Assembly: GCA_021841935.1 (NCBI GenBank)
Contig: JAKCDL010000012.1
Coordinates: 1-64,000 of the forward strand
DNA from: Actinomycetes bacterium
Lineage (GTDB): Bacteria > Actinomycetota > Acidimicrobiia > Acidimicrobiales > Acidimicrobiaceae
Direction: 5' to 3'
DNA length: 64,000 nucleotides
Part shown: positions 44,243-52,742 of the stretch, one piece after another
How the letters are laid out: the number at the start of each line of letters is the position of its first letter
Numbering within the stretch: the first letter of the stretch is position 1
The notes under the pieces: generated by a model
What the model was told of the DNA's origin: nothing
The model's input: the letters and a program-made list of their open reading frames with translations, nothing else
Databases searched by the model: none
Program-made: the position numbers and the translations under genes

Positions 44243-45934
44243 CTATGGTTCGAAGGAGCTCGTAGCGACTCGGTTTCTTCCTGACTCTTTGGCCTTATAG
44301 AGGGCTTTATCTGCCGCTCCTAGCAGGGCAACCGTTAGGTCGCTAGTCGCTAAGGAGCGGAACCTATGGCGGTGCAAAGATGGGTCGAAGGTGGCTACTC
44401 CTATGGATATAGTGGAACGGATCTCTCCACCCTCGGAGGCATCGATGGACATCGACTCGATCGAACCTCTGATCTTTTCGGCCTCTGCAATGGCGCCCTC
44501 TTCGTCGAGGTCGTTTAGGAGTAATGTAAACTCCTCGCCTCCGTATCTTGCAACAATCGTTCCATCAGGGGCGAATGACTCGATTATGTCGGCACATGCT
44601 ATGAGGTAGCGATCTCCCGCTAGGTGACCATAGGTGTCGTTGATATGTTTGAACTTGTCAATGTCTAGAAATAGAACAGATATCTTTTGCCCGCTTTGAA
44701 TAGCTCTTTCGATGGTGTGATCGACTTGCAGAGTAAAGAAGTTCCGAGTTGGAAGATGTGTCAAGTCGTCAGTCTGTGCCTTGCGTTCTAGTCGTTGAAA
44801 TTTGATGACCTGTGATATCGCAGCTTCGCATTGAGATGAGAAGAATTCGAGGGTCTCAAGTTGCGATGCAGTTGGATGCCTGCCGCTTATGGGTTCGTCG
44901 AGAGAGATTATTCCTATCTCGTCGCCATCAAAGTCGAAGAGGGGTATTGTGAGCGAGTCAAGGGGGTGCCAAATATCATCTCCTTCATGTGCCGTTCGCT
45001 CTGGAACTGCGAGCATCTCCCAGACTTCGTCTGGCAGTGAAAAGCGTTTGTGGTCGAAGAAGTAAACTCCCCCGATCGCCATCTCTGGCTGCATGAGTGG
45101 TTCAAATTGGCGAAGGTCAGTGGCGTTGATTGCCAGCGCCTCTTCCTCTGCCTTTGTGAGTCCATAGGAGGCTCTAAGTTGCAGGCGAGATGTATCGGGT
45201 TCTTTCAAGTTGATCACGATTCGCTGGAAGTCGGCGGCCTCTGCCATCATCCGAGCGAAGTCGCTCAGGACCTCGTTTAGCTGCTCCTGTCGTCTGCTCT
45301 CGGCCGTCGTCTCGAACAGGCGGGAAATCTGTGCCCGTTGAGCTTCTAGGATTCTGATTCTAGATGCGGCATTTGTTCTCGCACGAAGTAGCTCGATTGC
45401 GATCGAACAGTAGTTAGCAAACAACTCAAGAAATAGAGAGTTTTCGGCGCTGGGAAGGGTTCCGTCTTTAGGATCATCTGGGTTAATGAGCCCTATGAGT
45501 TCGCCGTCGCGATCGTATAGCGGTGCAAAGAGGAGTGAAAGCGGATGCCAGCCGCTCTTTGACTCATCGAAGTTTGGAGTTGGAACGATGAAAGACTGTA
45601 TTGAATTTTGAATGACTTCGGTTCGACCATCGAGCCAGAATAGATTGCCGATTGGTTCTGCGTGGTTTCGGATCTCGTCGACTACTTTGGCCGGCATTAT
45701 GTGATTTGCAATCTCGCCATTCATAGTTTCGGGATCGGACGAATAGCGGGAGACGGTTCTAAAGATGTCTCCTTCTTTTACAAAGATTACGCTCGCTGAA
45801 AATCCAAGTTCATCGCAAACTATGCGGTTGATCTCGTCAAACAGGGAGATTTCATCTTCGAGGAGCAGCAACTTGCGAGCCGTCTGAATGACGGTTCGCA
45901 AGTTGCTGTAATCTTCGAAACTAACTTCGGTCAT
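44243..45934 (-). CDS. Diguanylate cyclase with two GAF domains
   Basis: The start is placed at ATG 45934 (GGGG upstream); the frame extends eight codons further. 563 residues: GAF domain 1 about 15-180 and GAF domain 2 about 215-380, both ending in the pattern W-H-P-L-x-S-L..., dG-x-x-iG. A short coiled coil joins them (LEAQRAQISRLFETTAESRRQ). The GGDEF domain follows with DDLTHLPTRN, DIDKFKHINDTYGHLAGD and the active site GGEEF (465-469). The inhibitory RxxD site is replaced by PDGT. It makes cyclic di-GMP in the cytosol; the GAF ligands are unknown. Confidence 0.92.
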   Translation of the reverse strand: MTEVSFEDYSNLRTVIQTARKLLLLEDEISLFDEINRIVCDELGFSASVIFVKEGDIFRTVSRYSSDPETMNGEIANHIMPAKVVDEIRNHAEPIGNLFWLDGRTEVIQNSIQSFIVPTPNFDESKSGWHPLSLLFAPLYDRDGELIGLINPDDPKDGTLPSAENSLFLELFANYCSIAIELLRARTNAASRIRILEAQRAQISRLFETTAESRRQEQLNEVLSDFARMMAEAADFQRIVINLKEPDTSRLQLRASYGLTKAEEEALAINATDLRQFEPLMQPEMAIGGVYFFDHKRFSLPDEVWEMLAVPERTAHEGDDIWHPLDSLTIPLFDFDGDEIGIISLDEPISGRHPTASQLETLEFFSSQCEAAISQVIKFQRLERKAQTDDLTHLPTRNFFTLQVDHTIERAIQSGQKISVLFLDIDKFKHINDTYGHLAGDRYLIACADIIESFAPDGTIVARYGGEEFTLLLNDLDEEGAIAEAEKIRGSIESMSIDASEGGEIRSTISIGVATFDPSLHRHRFRSLATSDLTVALLGAADKALYKAKESGRNRVATSSFEP

Positions 45935-46443
45935 CAAATCCCCGCCGACCGTTCTCACCCTAGATACTCTTTTATAAATGTGTCTTCTAATACCCTCGAC
46001 ACTAACGTTACTTCAATTGACGAAAACCATTTGAGACGACGAGTTGTTTTGAAACGAAAACTCCTAAATAATAAACTTATACTTCTATAAGCTCGCATCG
46101 CGTGCTTTTGGCCCGATTCAGCATCAATATTTAAATTTGTCTGGCTTCGTTGTGAGTACATCCTAAATATCGTTTGAGTAATAAAGTAATGACTTTATAC
46201 CCGTCACCTCACTTTCTGTTAGCCACGGAACTCGTAAATGATCGAGATTGTCCTTGACGTATTCTCCGACGTATTTGCAAGCAACGCTAAGAGATCGGTT
46301 AGATTTTCCAAAACTAAAGATGTATCGAAAAAGTTAATAATTTATTATCGAGCTAACTCTGAATTTCGGTTTCAAGCCGTCTCATTGATTCCATAAGATG
46401 GGTTAGGCCAGCTAAAAACTTCATTGCTGGAACTTTTGAAGCG
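45935..46443. other. AT-rich intergenic region, two small palindromes
   Basis: No supported gene on either strand. CTTATA/TATAAG (46076-46081, 46086-46091) and ATAAAGT/ACTTTAT (46181-46187, 46192-46198) are short AT-rich inverted repeats with 4-base spacers, which could be promoter elements or operators for the cyclase gene. Nothing else recognised. Confidence 0.4.
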
Positions 46444-47130
46444 CTATCGAATGCTACGCACCCAGGGTTCAAAGTTGGCTTGCGCAGCATTTATTTCGTT
46501 TCGTCGCTCGCGATAGTTTGGGTCAAGCTCTTCTAGGTGACGGTAGAACTCTTTCGAGTGATTCATATGGGCGATGTGAGAAATCTCGTGAAGTATTACT
46601 CCTTCAACCAAGTGGCTCTTCAGTAGGATCAATCGTGCATTCAGAGATATCGTTCCAGTTGATGATCTACTTGCCCATCGTCCCTTTGGCAGTCCAATTC
46701 TTATGGTGCGGGCCTCATAACCTAGCCTATCTAGGTGTGATTTGAGGAGGTTTGAGAGTGGATCGCGAGATATTCTCTTCAACAGATCTCCAAGGCATAG
46801 GCTCAACTCTGCTGGCGAGGGTGCGACTATTGAAACGCTCTCTTGGTTAATCTCTACTTTTCTGATGGAATCGGCCCTTGTCACGTAGCTAATTTTGAAC
46901 GTTTTGCCTGTAATGGGAGTATGGATTGAGTTAGGGTACTTCAAGCTACTAGGAGCTGGAGGAAGTTTTATCGTCCCACTTTCGATCTGATTGATGATCT
47001 TTGAAATTGACCGCTTTGATAGTGTTGAAGGTGATCGAACCTCAACTGATCCATCAACTCCACGATAGAGGCGCGCGCTTTTCAACCTTCGATCGACTTT
47101 AAAGGCGATTTCATTGAAATCTTGCGGCAA
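46444..47130 (-). CDS. YgjP-like metallopeptidase domain protein (DUF45/M48-like)
   Basis: 228 residues from TTG with GGAGGGG 4 bases upstream. The C-terminal half carries the zinc site His181-Glu182-x2-His185 with third ligand His191 (HEISHIAHMNHSKEF), preceded by RWASRSSTGTISLNARL, the signature of the YgjP/SprT-like family. The N-terminal 100 residues are the family's beta-rich region (KVDRRLKSARLYRG). Family function is poorly defined; some members are linked to nucleotide or protein processing. It is a single gene with no partner on the same strand. Confidence 0.86.
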   Translation of the reverse strand: MPQDFNEIAFKVDRRLKSARLYRGVDGSVEVRSPSTLSKRSISKIINQIESGTIKLPPAPSSLKYPNSIHTPITGKTFKISYVTRADSIRKVEINQESVSIVAPSPAELSLCLGDLLKRISRDPLSNLLKSHLDRLGYEARTIRIGLPKGRWASRSSTGTISLNARLILLKSHLVEGVILHEISHIAHMNHSKEFYRHLEELDPNYRERRNEINAAQANFEPWVRSIR

Positions 47131-47602
47131 ATCCCCTCCAAAGATCAGTTTGTACTTTGACCTCCAATATATGAGAAAAAGGCTCTTCCAAGCATCCGCA
47201 GCAAATTCTAATTTGTCGATGATTCTGTGATATTGCTAGCGTCGATCTCTTTCACATGCGAGATCATCTAATAAATTTGCGGTCCATAGGGTGTGCTTTA
47301 GGGGAAATAGTTGTACTTCAATCCAATGAAGTCCACCTTTTCGAAGGTACTTTGATGAAATTGCAAAGACGTGAATCCGGTGCCTTCCTTTACCTCCGTG
47401 GTATCGAATTACCTTCGTTTGATCGTTAATCGACACTTCACATATTGTCGGTAACTTTAGGGAGTGGGCCGGTAGGGTATTTATTCTTTGGTTGGTGACG
47501 TGAGACTATTTTGGGGTATTGTTTAGTTTCAGTTTTGTTCCCGCCGCGCAAGGCGACCGGGGTTGACGTAATGATTTCACCGGAAACGGCCAAGGGGTTT
47601 AG
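47131..47602. other. Intergenic region between the YgjP-like and TetR genes
   Basis: Divergent promoters for the two flanking genes are expected here. A 66-codon minus-strand frame (47436-47236) is present without ribosome site or recognised domain and is not called. No palindrome matching the one before the uvrA-like gene was seen. Confidence 0.4.
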
Positions 47603-48217
47603 TTGTCAGGATCAACGGTACTTTCGAACTCGGCTAAGCGCCGTCTTCGGATCGTCGAATGTGTGATAGATCTATTAGGGACGCAAGGTGGAAGTGCAGT
47701 TAGTCACCGAGCCATCGACGACATGCTCGTACTTCCTAACGGTACGACGTCTAATTTTTTTAGAACCAAGACAGCACTACTTGGAGCCGCCTATGATCGC
47801 ATTACCGAATTGGATATGGTCGAAGTCAACCGTGCTTTGATCGCAGCCGAAAGTGCTACTGCCCTGAAGGTCTCTGGTTCGCAGATAATAATGGCGACGA
47901 TAGAGGCTTGGGTCGGTAACGAAGAGGGCTTGATTCGTCACCGGGCGCGCCTTGAAATTGATCTATTAGCAAGTTATTGGAGCGACTTGGAGCCAGTCGT
48001 TCTTCACCATCGCAATGAAGTAACGAAGCTAGTTGCTCAGTTTTTGGCGATTCTTGGATTAGACGACACGTGGGAGAAGGCGAGAATGTTGCACGTCGTA
48101 ACGGATGGCCTCATCTTTGATCAGGCTGTTCATAAATATGACGGCAACCGCTTATCCCCAGCGACTATCAGCGAATCTTTGTCATCGATGCTCTTGTCGT
48201 GGCAAAGAGAGCGATAG
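47603..48217 (+). CDS. TetR family transcriptional regulator
   Basis: 204 residues from TTG with AAGGGG (47592-47597) upstream. The N-terminal helix-turn-helix reads RIVECVIDLLGTQGGSAVSHRAIDDMLVLPNGTTSNFFRTKTALLGAAYDRI (about 15-66), the TetR three-helix domain, with the TTSNFFRTKTALL recognition helix. The C-terminal ligand domain has no specific hallmark. It is convergent with the short uvrA paralogue, with 142 bases between stops. TetR proteins usually repress neighbouring drug-response genes, so the uvrA-like gene is a possible target. Confidence 0.9.
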   Translation: MSGSTVLSNSAKRRLRIVECVIDLLGTQGGSAVSHRAIDDMLVLPNGTTSNFFRTKTALLGAAYDRITELDMVEVNRALIAAESATALKVSGSQIIMATIEAWVGNEEGLIRHRARLEIDLLASYWSDLEPVVLHHRNEVTKLVAQFLAILGLDDTWEKARMLHVVTDGLIFDQAVHKYDGNRLSPATISESLSSMLLSWQRER

Positions 48218-48359
48218 TCTGCCTCGGTAAAGGCGCCTTGGAATATCGTAGGGCGAGCTACCTCCTCCCGCGTTAGTTGCGCTCTACCGCATTGAACTAA
48301 GGCTCCATACCGCGTTAAAGCTGATTATGGAGCTCTGACTCGTACTTGGTAGCACAACA

Positions 48360-50738
48360 CTAACTTTGCGAGATGTATCGCGAAAGGTACTGGGCGGTCA
48401 ATCCATTGTGGCCTTCAACCATCTCTTTTGGCGTTCCACGAAAGACAATTTCACCGCCATCACTTCCGGCTCCTGGTCCAAGGTCAATAATCCAATCTGC
48501 ATGCGCCATAACTGCTAGGTGGTGTTCAATTACGATCACACTTTTACCGCTATCTACAAGTCGATCCAGGATTGAAAGTAAGTTTGCTACATCGGCTAGG
48601 TGGAGGCCGGTCGTCGGTTCGTCGAGAATGTAGATATCCCCTTCTTGTCCCAACTGATCGGCGAGTCTTAGTCGCTGTCGCTCGCCGCCAGAGAGGGTAG
48701 TTAGTGGCTGGCCGACTTTGAGGTAACCCAAACCAACGTCAATTATTCGGCTTGCCACTTGGGATGCCGCCGCGACCTTTATCGGCAATGAATCTAGATA
48801 CTTCTGAAGTTCTTGGATTGACATCTCCAAAACCTGAGTTATGTCTTTCCCGCCAAGTTGGTACTGTAGGACCTCGTCGTGAAATCGTCTCCCTTCGCAC
48901 TCCTCGCATTGCGTGGATGCTCCAGCGATAACACCAAGGTCGACATAGATCACTCCTGCACCGTTGCAGTTCTGACACGCTCCATCGGAGTTAGGTGAGA
49001 AGAGGGCAGCTTTAACTCCATTTTCCTTTGCGAAAGCCTTGCGGATCGGCTCTAGAAGGTTCGTATAGGTTCCAGGGTTAGAACGTCGCGATCCCTTGAT
49101 GGGGCTTTGATCAATTGAGACGACACCTTTATCCTTTGAAATTGAATTATGAATCAGCGAGCTCTTGCCTGAACCGGCAACGCCAGTTATGCATAGGAGT
49201 ACTCCAAGAGGAAGGTCAACGTCGATATTTTTGAGGTTGTTCTTTGTTGCATTACGAATCTCAATGGCGCCTTTTGGCGACCGAGTATCGTCCTTTAGCC
49301 GAGCTTTGTAGCTAAAGAATTGGCCTGAGAGAGTATCGCTTAGTAAGAGGCCCTCGAGATCTCCCTCGTAGCAGATTTGTCCTCCGAGTGCGCCAGCGCC
49401 CGGTCCAACGTCGACGATATGGTCGGCAATCTTAATCATCTCTGGCTTGTGTTCGATTACAAGCACCGTGTTCCCCTTGTCCTTGAGCCCCGTTATCAAG
49501 GAATTCACCTTCGTGAGATCATGAGGATGGAGGCCTATAGATGGCTCGTCGAAGATGTAGGTAACGTCGGTGAGGGGCGATTCGAGGTGACCAATCATCT
49601 TCGTTCGCTGGGCCTCACCTCCAGAAAGCGAGCTCGATGGGCGATTTAGAGAAAGATAACCAAGTCCGATATTTGTAAATTGTTCTATCGTTCGCCTTAA
49701 CGAGGCGAGAAGCGGAGCGGCAGATGGCTCATTTACGGAGTCGATGAATTCTAAAAGGTCACTGATCTGTACCTGACTGACGTCAGCTATTGATTTGCCG
49801 TTTATCAGACAAGATCGAGCACCCTCGGATAGGCGCGTTCCTCCGCACTCGTCACAGGCAGAAAACGTCGCTGCACGGTCGGCGAAGGCTTTTAGGAATG
49901 GTTGTAGCGTCTCTTGATCTTTAGAGAGAATCGACTTAGTAATTTTCGGAATGAGTCCTTCATAGGTGACATTTACGTTGTTAACTTTGATTCGAATCGG
50001 CTCATGGTAAAGAAAGTCGTCGAGTTCCTTTTTTGAAAAGTCAGAGATCTTTTTGTCAGGGTCGATGATGCCAGATTCAGTGAAGATCTTGAGTGTCCAA
50101 AACGAGTCTGGAGAATATCCAGGAACCTTTATGGCGCCCTCGTTTAGAGATTTAGAGGAGTCGAATACCTCGTCAAAGTCCAGGCTAGATACGCTTCCAC
50201 GCCCCTCGCACTTCGGGCACATACCTCCAAGGCGGGAAAATGTCACCTTTTGTGCCTTCGCTCTTCCTTTGTCAACAGTGATTGATCCACTGGCGCGGAC
50301 CGAAGCGACGTTATATGAAAATGCTGATGGTGGACCGTAGTATGGCTTTCCAAACTTTGAAAAAAGAATCCTAAGAAGTGCATTTGCATCGGTAATTGTG
50401 CCTACCGTTGACCGAGGGTCTCCCCCAAGGCGTTGCTGATCGACCGAAATAACTGTGGTTAGCCCTTGAAGGAGATCAACGTCGGGACGCGATACCCTCG
50501 GCATGAATCCTTGTACGAAAGTACTGTAGGTCTCATTGATTAATCTTTGAGATTCTGCGGCTAGCGTGGCAAATACCAGAGAGCTCTTTCCAGACCCTGA
50601 GACCCCGGTAAATGCCGTAATCTTTCGCTTAGGAATCTTGAGGTCGACACCCTTTAGGTTATTCTCCCTCGCCCCGTATATTTGTATGAAGTCGTGGGCG
50701 TCGTAGATGTTGACTTCTCGTGATATTTCCTTAGTCAA
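48360..50738 (-). CDS. Short UvrA paralogue (class lacking UvrB-binding insertion)
   Basis: 792 residues from TTG with GGGGG upstream. Two ABC ATPase modules: Walker A GVSGSGKSS (45-53) and GVAGSGKSS (about 517-525), two LSGGE signatures, and four CxxC zinc-type pairs (CPKCEGRG, CDECGGTR, CQNCNGAG, CEECEGRR). Canonical UvrA is about 940-980 residues; the missing part corresponds to the UvrB-binding and insertion regions. Shorter paralogues such as DrrC protect against DNA-intercalating drugs such as daunorubicin. A self-resistance or drug-response role is inferred. Confidence 0.9.
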   Translation of the reverse strand: MTKEISREVNIYDAHDFIQIYGARENNLKGVDLKIPKRKITAFTGVSGSGKSSLVFATLAAESQRLINETYSTFVQGFMPRVSRPDVDLLQGLTTVISVDQQRLGGDPRSTVGTITDANALLRILFSKFGKPYYGPPSAFSYNVASVRASGSITVDKGRAKAQKVTFSRLGGMCPKCEGRGSVSSLDFDEVFDSSKSLNEGAIKVPGYSPDSFWTLKIFTESGIIDPDKKISDFSKKELDDFLYHEPIRIKVNNVNVTYEGLIPKITKSILSKDQETLQPFLKAFADRAATFSACDECGGTRLSEGARSCLINGKSIADVSQVQISDLLEFIDSVNEPSAAPLLASLRRTIEQFTNIGLGYLSLNRPSSSLSGGEAQRTKMIGHLESPLTDVTYIFDEPSIGLHPHDLTKVNSLITGLKDKGNTVLVIEHKPEMIKIADHIVDVGPGAGALGGQICYEGDLEGLLLSDTLSGQFFSYKARLKDDTRSPKGAIEIRNATKNNLKNIDVDLPLGVLLCITGVAGSGKSSLIHNSISKDKGVVSIDQSPIKGSRRSNPGTYTNLLEPIRKAFAKENGVKAALFSPNSDGACQNCNGAGVIYVDLGVIAGASTQCEECEGRRFHDEVLQYQLGGKDITQVLEMSIQELQKYLDSLPIKVAAASQVASRIIDVGLGYLKVGQPLTTLSGGERQRLRLADQLGQEGDIYILDEPTTGLHLADVANLLSILDRLVDSGKSVIVIEHHLAVMAHADWIIDLGPGAGSDGGEIVFRGTPKEMVEGHNGLTAQYLSRYISQS

Positions 50739-50785
50739 TTAAACCCCCTCCCACCATTGCTAGGCATCGATCGAGAATCAATGAG

Positions 50786-50806
50786 TAGCGTTATTACACA
50801 ACGCTA
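50786..50806. promoter_or_regulatory. Palindromic operator candidate upstream of the uvrA-like gene
   Basis: TAGCGTT (50786-50792) and AACGCTA (50800-50806) form a 21-bp palindrome with 7-base spacer, the size of TetR-family operators, 48-68 bases before the uvrA-like start. It is nested in a wider inverted repeat CATCGATC (50765-50772) with GATCGATG (50816-50823). The obvious candidate binder is the TetR protein encoded 2.5 kb away; no direct evidence. Confidence 0.45.
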
Positions 50807-51464
50807 GCCACGCTTGATCGATGTCGGGATCCTTGGTGTTGTGTCACGGAGCCCTCCAATCGTATAGGCCTTTAGCTTGTTTGAAAAATTCGAAGTTAGA
50901 GACCTATCCTCAATGCGTATTGAAAAGGTGTTAGAGCTTGCTTTTTTGTGGCCACGGTTCGGTTGCATCTGCTTTGAAGCCTCTGATTCACCACCATAAA
51001 ACGATTGAGCACAGTTGGAGAGGGTTACGCATTGGCATTTGAGTGGTTTTGACTCGGATAGAAGATCCGCAATTCGTCGCTCAAATCTAGAGTCGCCAAC
51101 GAGCCGAAGTTACTGTTAGATCATTTGTTCTAATTATGCGACTTCGCTTTCTTGGTCGTGTTTATCACACATCCATGAGACGAGACGGTGCTAAGTACCT
51201 AAAGGGTGTAGATAGGAATCAGGTGGGCGAATCTCATCTTTTAGTCGATGAAACGGAAGTCCACTTCGCTGGTGTGGTTTATTGGCCATATTTGGAGATA
51301 GTAACAAATCAAATCCAGGTGATAAATTTCATTGATGTAATTTTTAAATTCGCCAAAATAAGAGAATACGAGAAATAAAAACAGATCGAATGTTCGCTTA
51401 GGAATCTATTAATTGTTACAGCTAAATGTTAGCTTTTTGATTCAGTTCAACAGAAGGAGTTTTT
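50807..51464. other. Intergenic region with one doubtful 80-codon frame
   Basis: Apart from the palindromes at its left edge, the region shows little. A plus-strand frame from ATG 51136 to 51378 encodes an 80-residue protein without recognised domain (RVYHTSMRRDGAKYL; VYWPYLEIV) and no Shine-Dalgarno sequence. It may be a relic or chance. The last 100 bases are AT-rich and end in AGAAGGAG, the ribosome site of the next gene. Confidence 0.4.
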
Positions 51465-52004
51465 ATGAACTGGGTCCGAAATCATAAAGTTATAAGCGGT
51501 GTTTTGGTGGTATTTTTACTAATTGTCATCGCAGGAATCGCTTCCCCTTCTGCGACCACGAACACGAGTTCTTCGAGCGCCACAACGTCAGCACCCGCCA
51601 CAACGTCAGCACCCGCCACAACGTCAGCACCCGCCACAACGTCAGCACCCGCCACAACGTCAGCACCCGCCACAACGTCAGCACCAACGATATCGTTGCA
51701 GGAGCAGAATGCTATTCAATCAGCGCAGCAGTATATTTCCTTGGGATCGGGGTTTTCGCAGGTCGGATTGATTCAACAGTTGTCATCGTCCGCGGGTGAT
51801 GGATACCCATTAGCAATAGCAACGGCAGCCGTAGATAGCCTCAACGTTGATTGGAATGCGCAAGCTGTCTTGGCGGCAAAAGGATACATAGCGGTATCTT
51901 CTTTTTCATGCACCGGGCTAGAGCAGCAGCTCGATTCGTCTTATGGATCTCAATTTACCGTGGCTCAGGCAACTTATGCTGCGACTCAAGTAGGACTCTG
52001 CTAG
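51465..52004 (+). CDS. Membrane-anchored Ltp-family surface protein
   Basis: 179 residues, ATG with AGAAGGAG upstream. Residues 7-28 are one hydrophobic segment (anchor or uncleaved signal; no lipobox cysteine). Residues 38-74 are a Thr/Ser/Ala/Pro spacer with six ATTSAP repeats. The C-terminal 100 residues contain two Ltp-type (PF07553) units: AIQSAQQYISLGSGFSQVGLIQQL followed by a segment ending DWNAQAVL, and AAKGYIAVSSFSCTGLEQQL followed by FTVAQATYAA. Ltp of a streptococcal phage blocks superinfection; in actinobacteria such domains are common surface proteins of unknown role. Confidence 0.82.
   Translation: MNWVRNHKVISGVLVVFLLIVIAGIASPSATTNTSSSSATTSAPATTSAPATTSAPATTSAPATTSAPATTSAPTISLQEQNAIQSAQQYISLGSGFSQVGLIQQLSSSAGDGYPLAIATAAVDSLNVDWNAQAVLAAKGYIAVSSFSCTGLEQQLDSSYGSQFTVAQATYAATQVGLC
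51579..51686 (+). repeat. Six 18-bp tandem repeats (VNTR) in the Ltp-like gene
   Basis: GCCACAACGTCAGCACCC is repeated six times in phase (units from 51579, 51597, 51615, 51633, 51651, 51669), the last with one changed base. Identity is complete at silent positions, so expansion is recent and unit number should vary by slippage. Each unit adds six residues (ATTSAP) to the extracellular stalk. Confidence 0.97.
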
Positions 52005-52483
52005 GAGTCGTTTTGAGGGTTTCAAGTTTGATAATAGGGGTCACGATGCTTTCGAAAGATGCAGGTGACCTCTTTCGCTTTTGGCAATATTTCGGAGTTT
52101 CTATCTTTGAATTTTCCGGCAAATAATGTAGGATTTTGCTTTTTAATTCCTCTTCGAGCTTGATGTGGGATTATGGTTTTGACCTTTGGTCTGAGCAATT
52201 AGCGATCATATCTTAGCCTTGAAGGTGATTTTATGTTTTTTGCAGGAGCCCCGCGAGGGATATGTATGACTTGCAGTTATTGAGTAGCATCCATTGTTGC
52301 ATCTCGTACGTCGTAGTAGAAGTGCGACAGGGAGTCGATAGTGTCGATTCGGCTGACTTTCAACGAGTAAGTAACTTTTCAGGCTCATCGTATATTGCTG
52401 GGTCGGATATTAGTAGGGTAGTGAAGAGACTACTTTATTAGGTAGGGAGTAGCGGTTTTTTACTTTAGTTGGGGAATTGGAGT
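52005..52483. other. Intergenic region without recognised features
   Basis: 479 bases between the Ltp-like gene and tRNA-Ala. No open frame with a ribosome site, no clear terminator hairpin, and no structured RNA recognised. Confidence 0.4.
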
Positions 52484-52556
52484 GGAGGTGATGGGGCTCG
52501 AACCCACGACCTTTTGACTGCCAGTCAAATGCTCTTCCAGCTGAGCTACACCCCCT
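52484..52556 (-). tRNA. tRNA-Ala (anticodon GGC)
   Basis: On the minus strand acceptor GGGGGTG pairs with CACCTCC, including the G3-U70 alanine identity pair. The D-arm is GCTC...GAGC, the anticodon stem TTTGA/TCAAA encloses CTGGCAG (GGC), and the T-arm holds TTCGAGC. The discriminator is A; CCA is not encoded. Length is 73 bases. The acceptor stem is identical to that of the tmRNA at 1055-1403. Confidence 0.95.
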
Positions 52557-52742
52557 CCAGGAAGTGACCCCATCAATACTAGCAAGACAGATTGCCGCAT
52601 CGGTACGTTATTTGTGATTGAAATTGTGCTACACCGTCGAGTATTGTTGCGCACACAGTGCAAAGGCGCCTCCCTTATTGATGATGCCACTAGGTCGACC
52701 CTTTAGAATTAATCAAGTTCTATGGTTGGAAAAGGTACGTAA

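Noticed and set aside
48281-48306. tRNA D-arm-like sequence on the minus strand (GTTC, AATGCGGTA, GAGC)
   Set aside because: No pairing anticodon arm, T-arm or 3' acceptor strand follows; at most a fragment of an old tRNA gene.
51579-51686. Regular short repeats that might suggest a CRISPR array
   Set aside because: The 18-bp units are contiguous without spacers and in codon phase inside a gene; no cas genes are present.
52557-52742. Possible T-box leader before leuS
   Set aside because: No AGGGTGGNACCGCG-type element or specifier stem was found in the leader.
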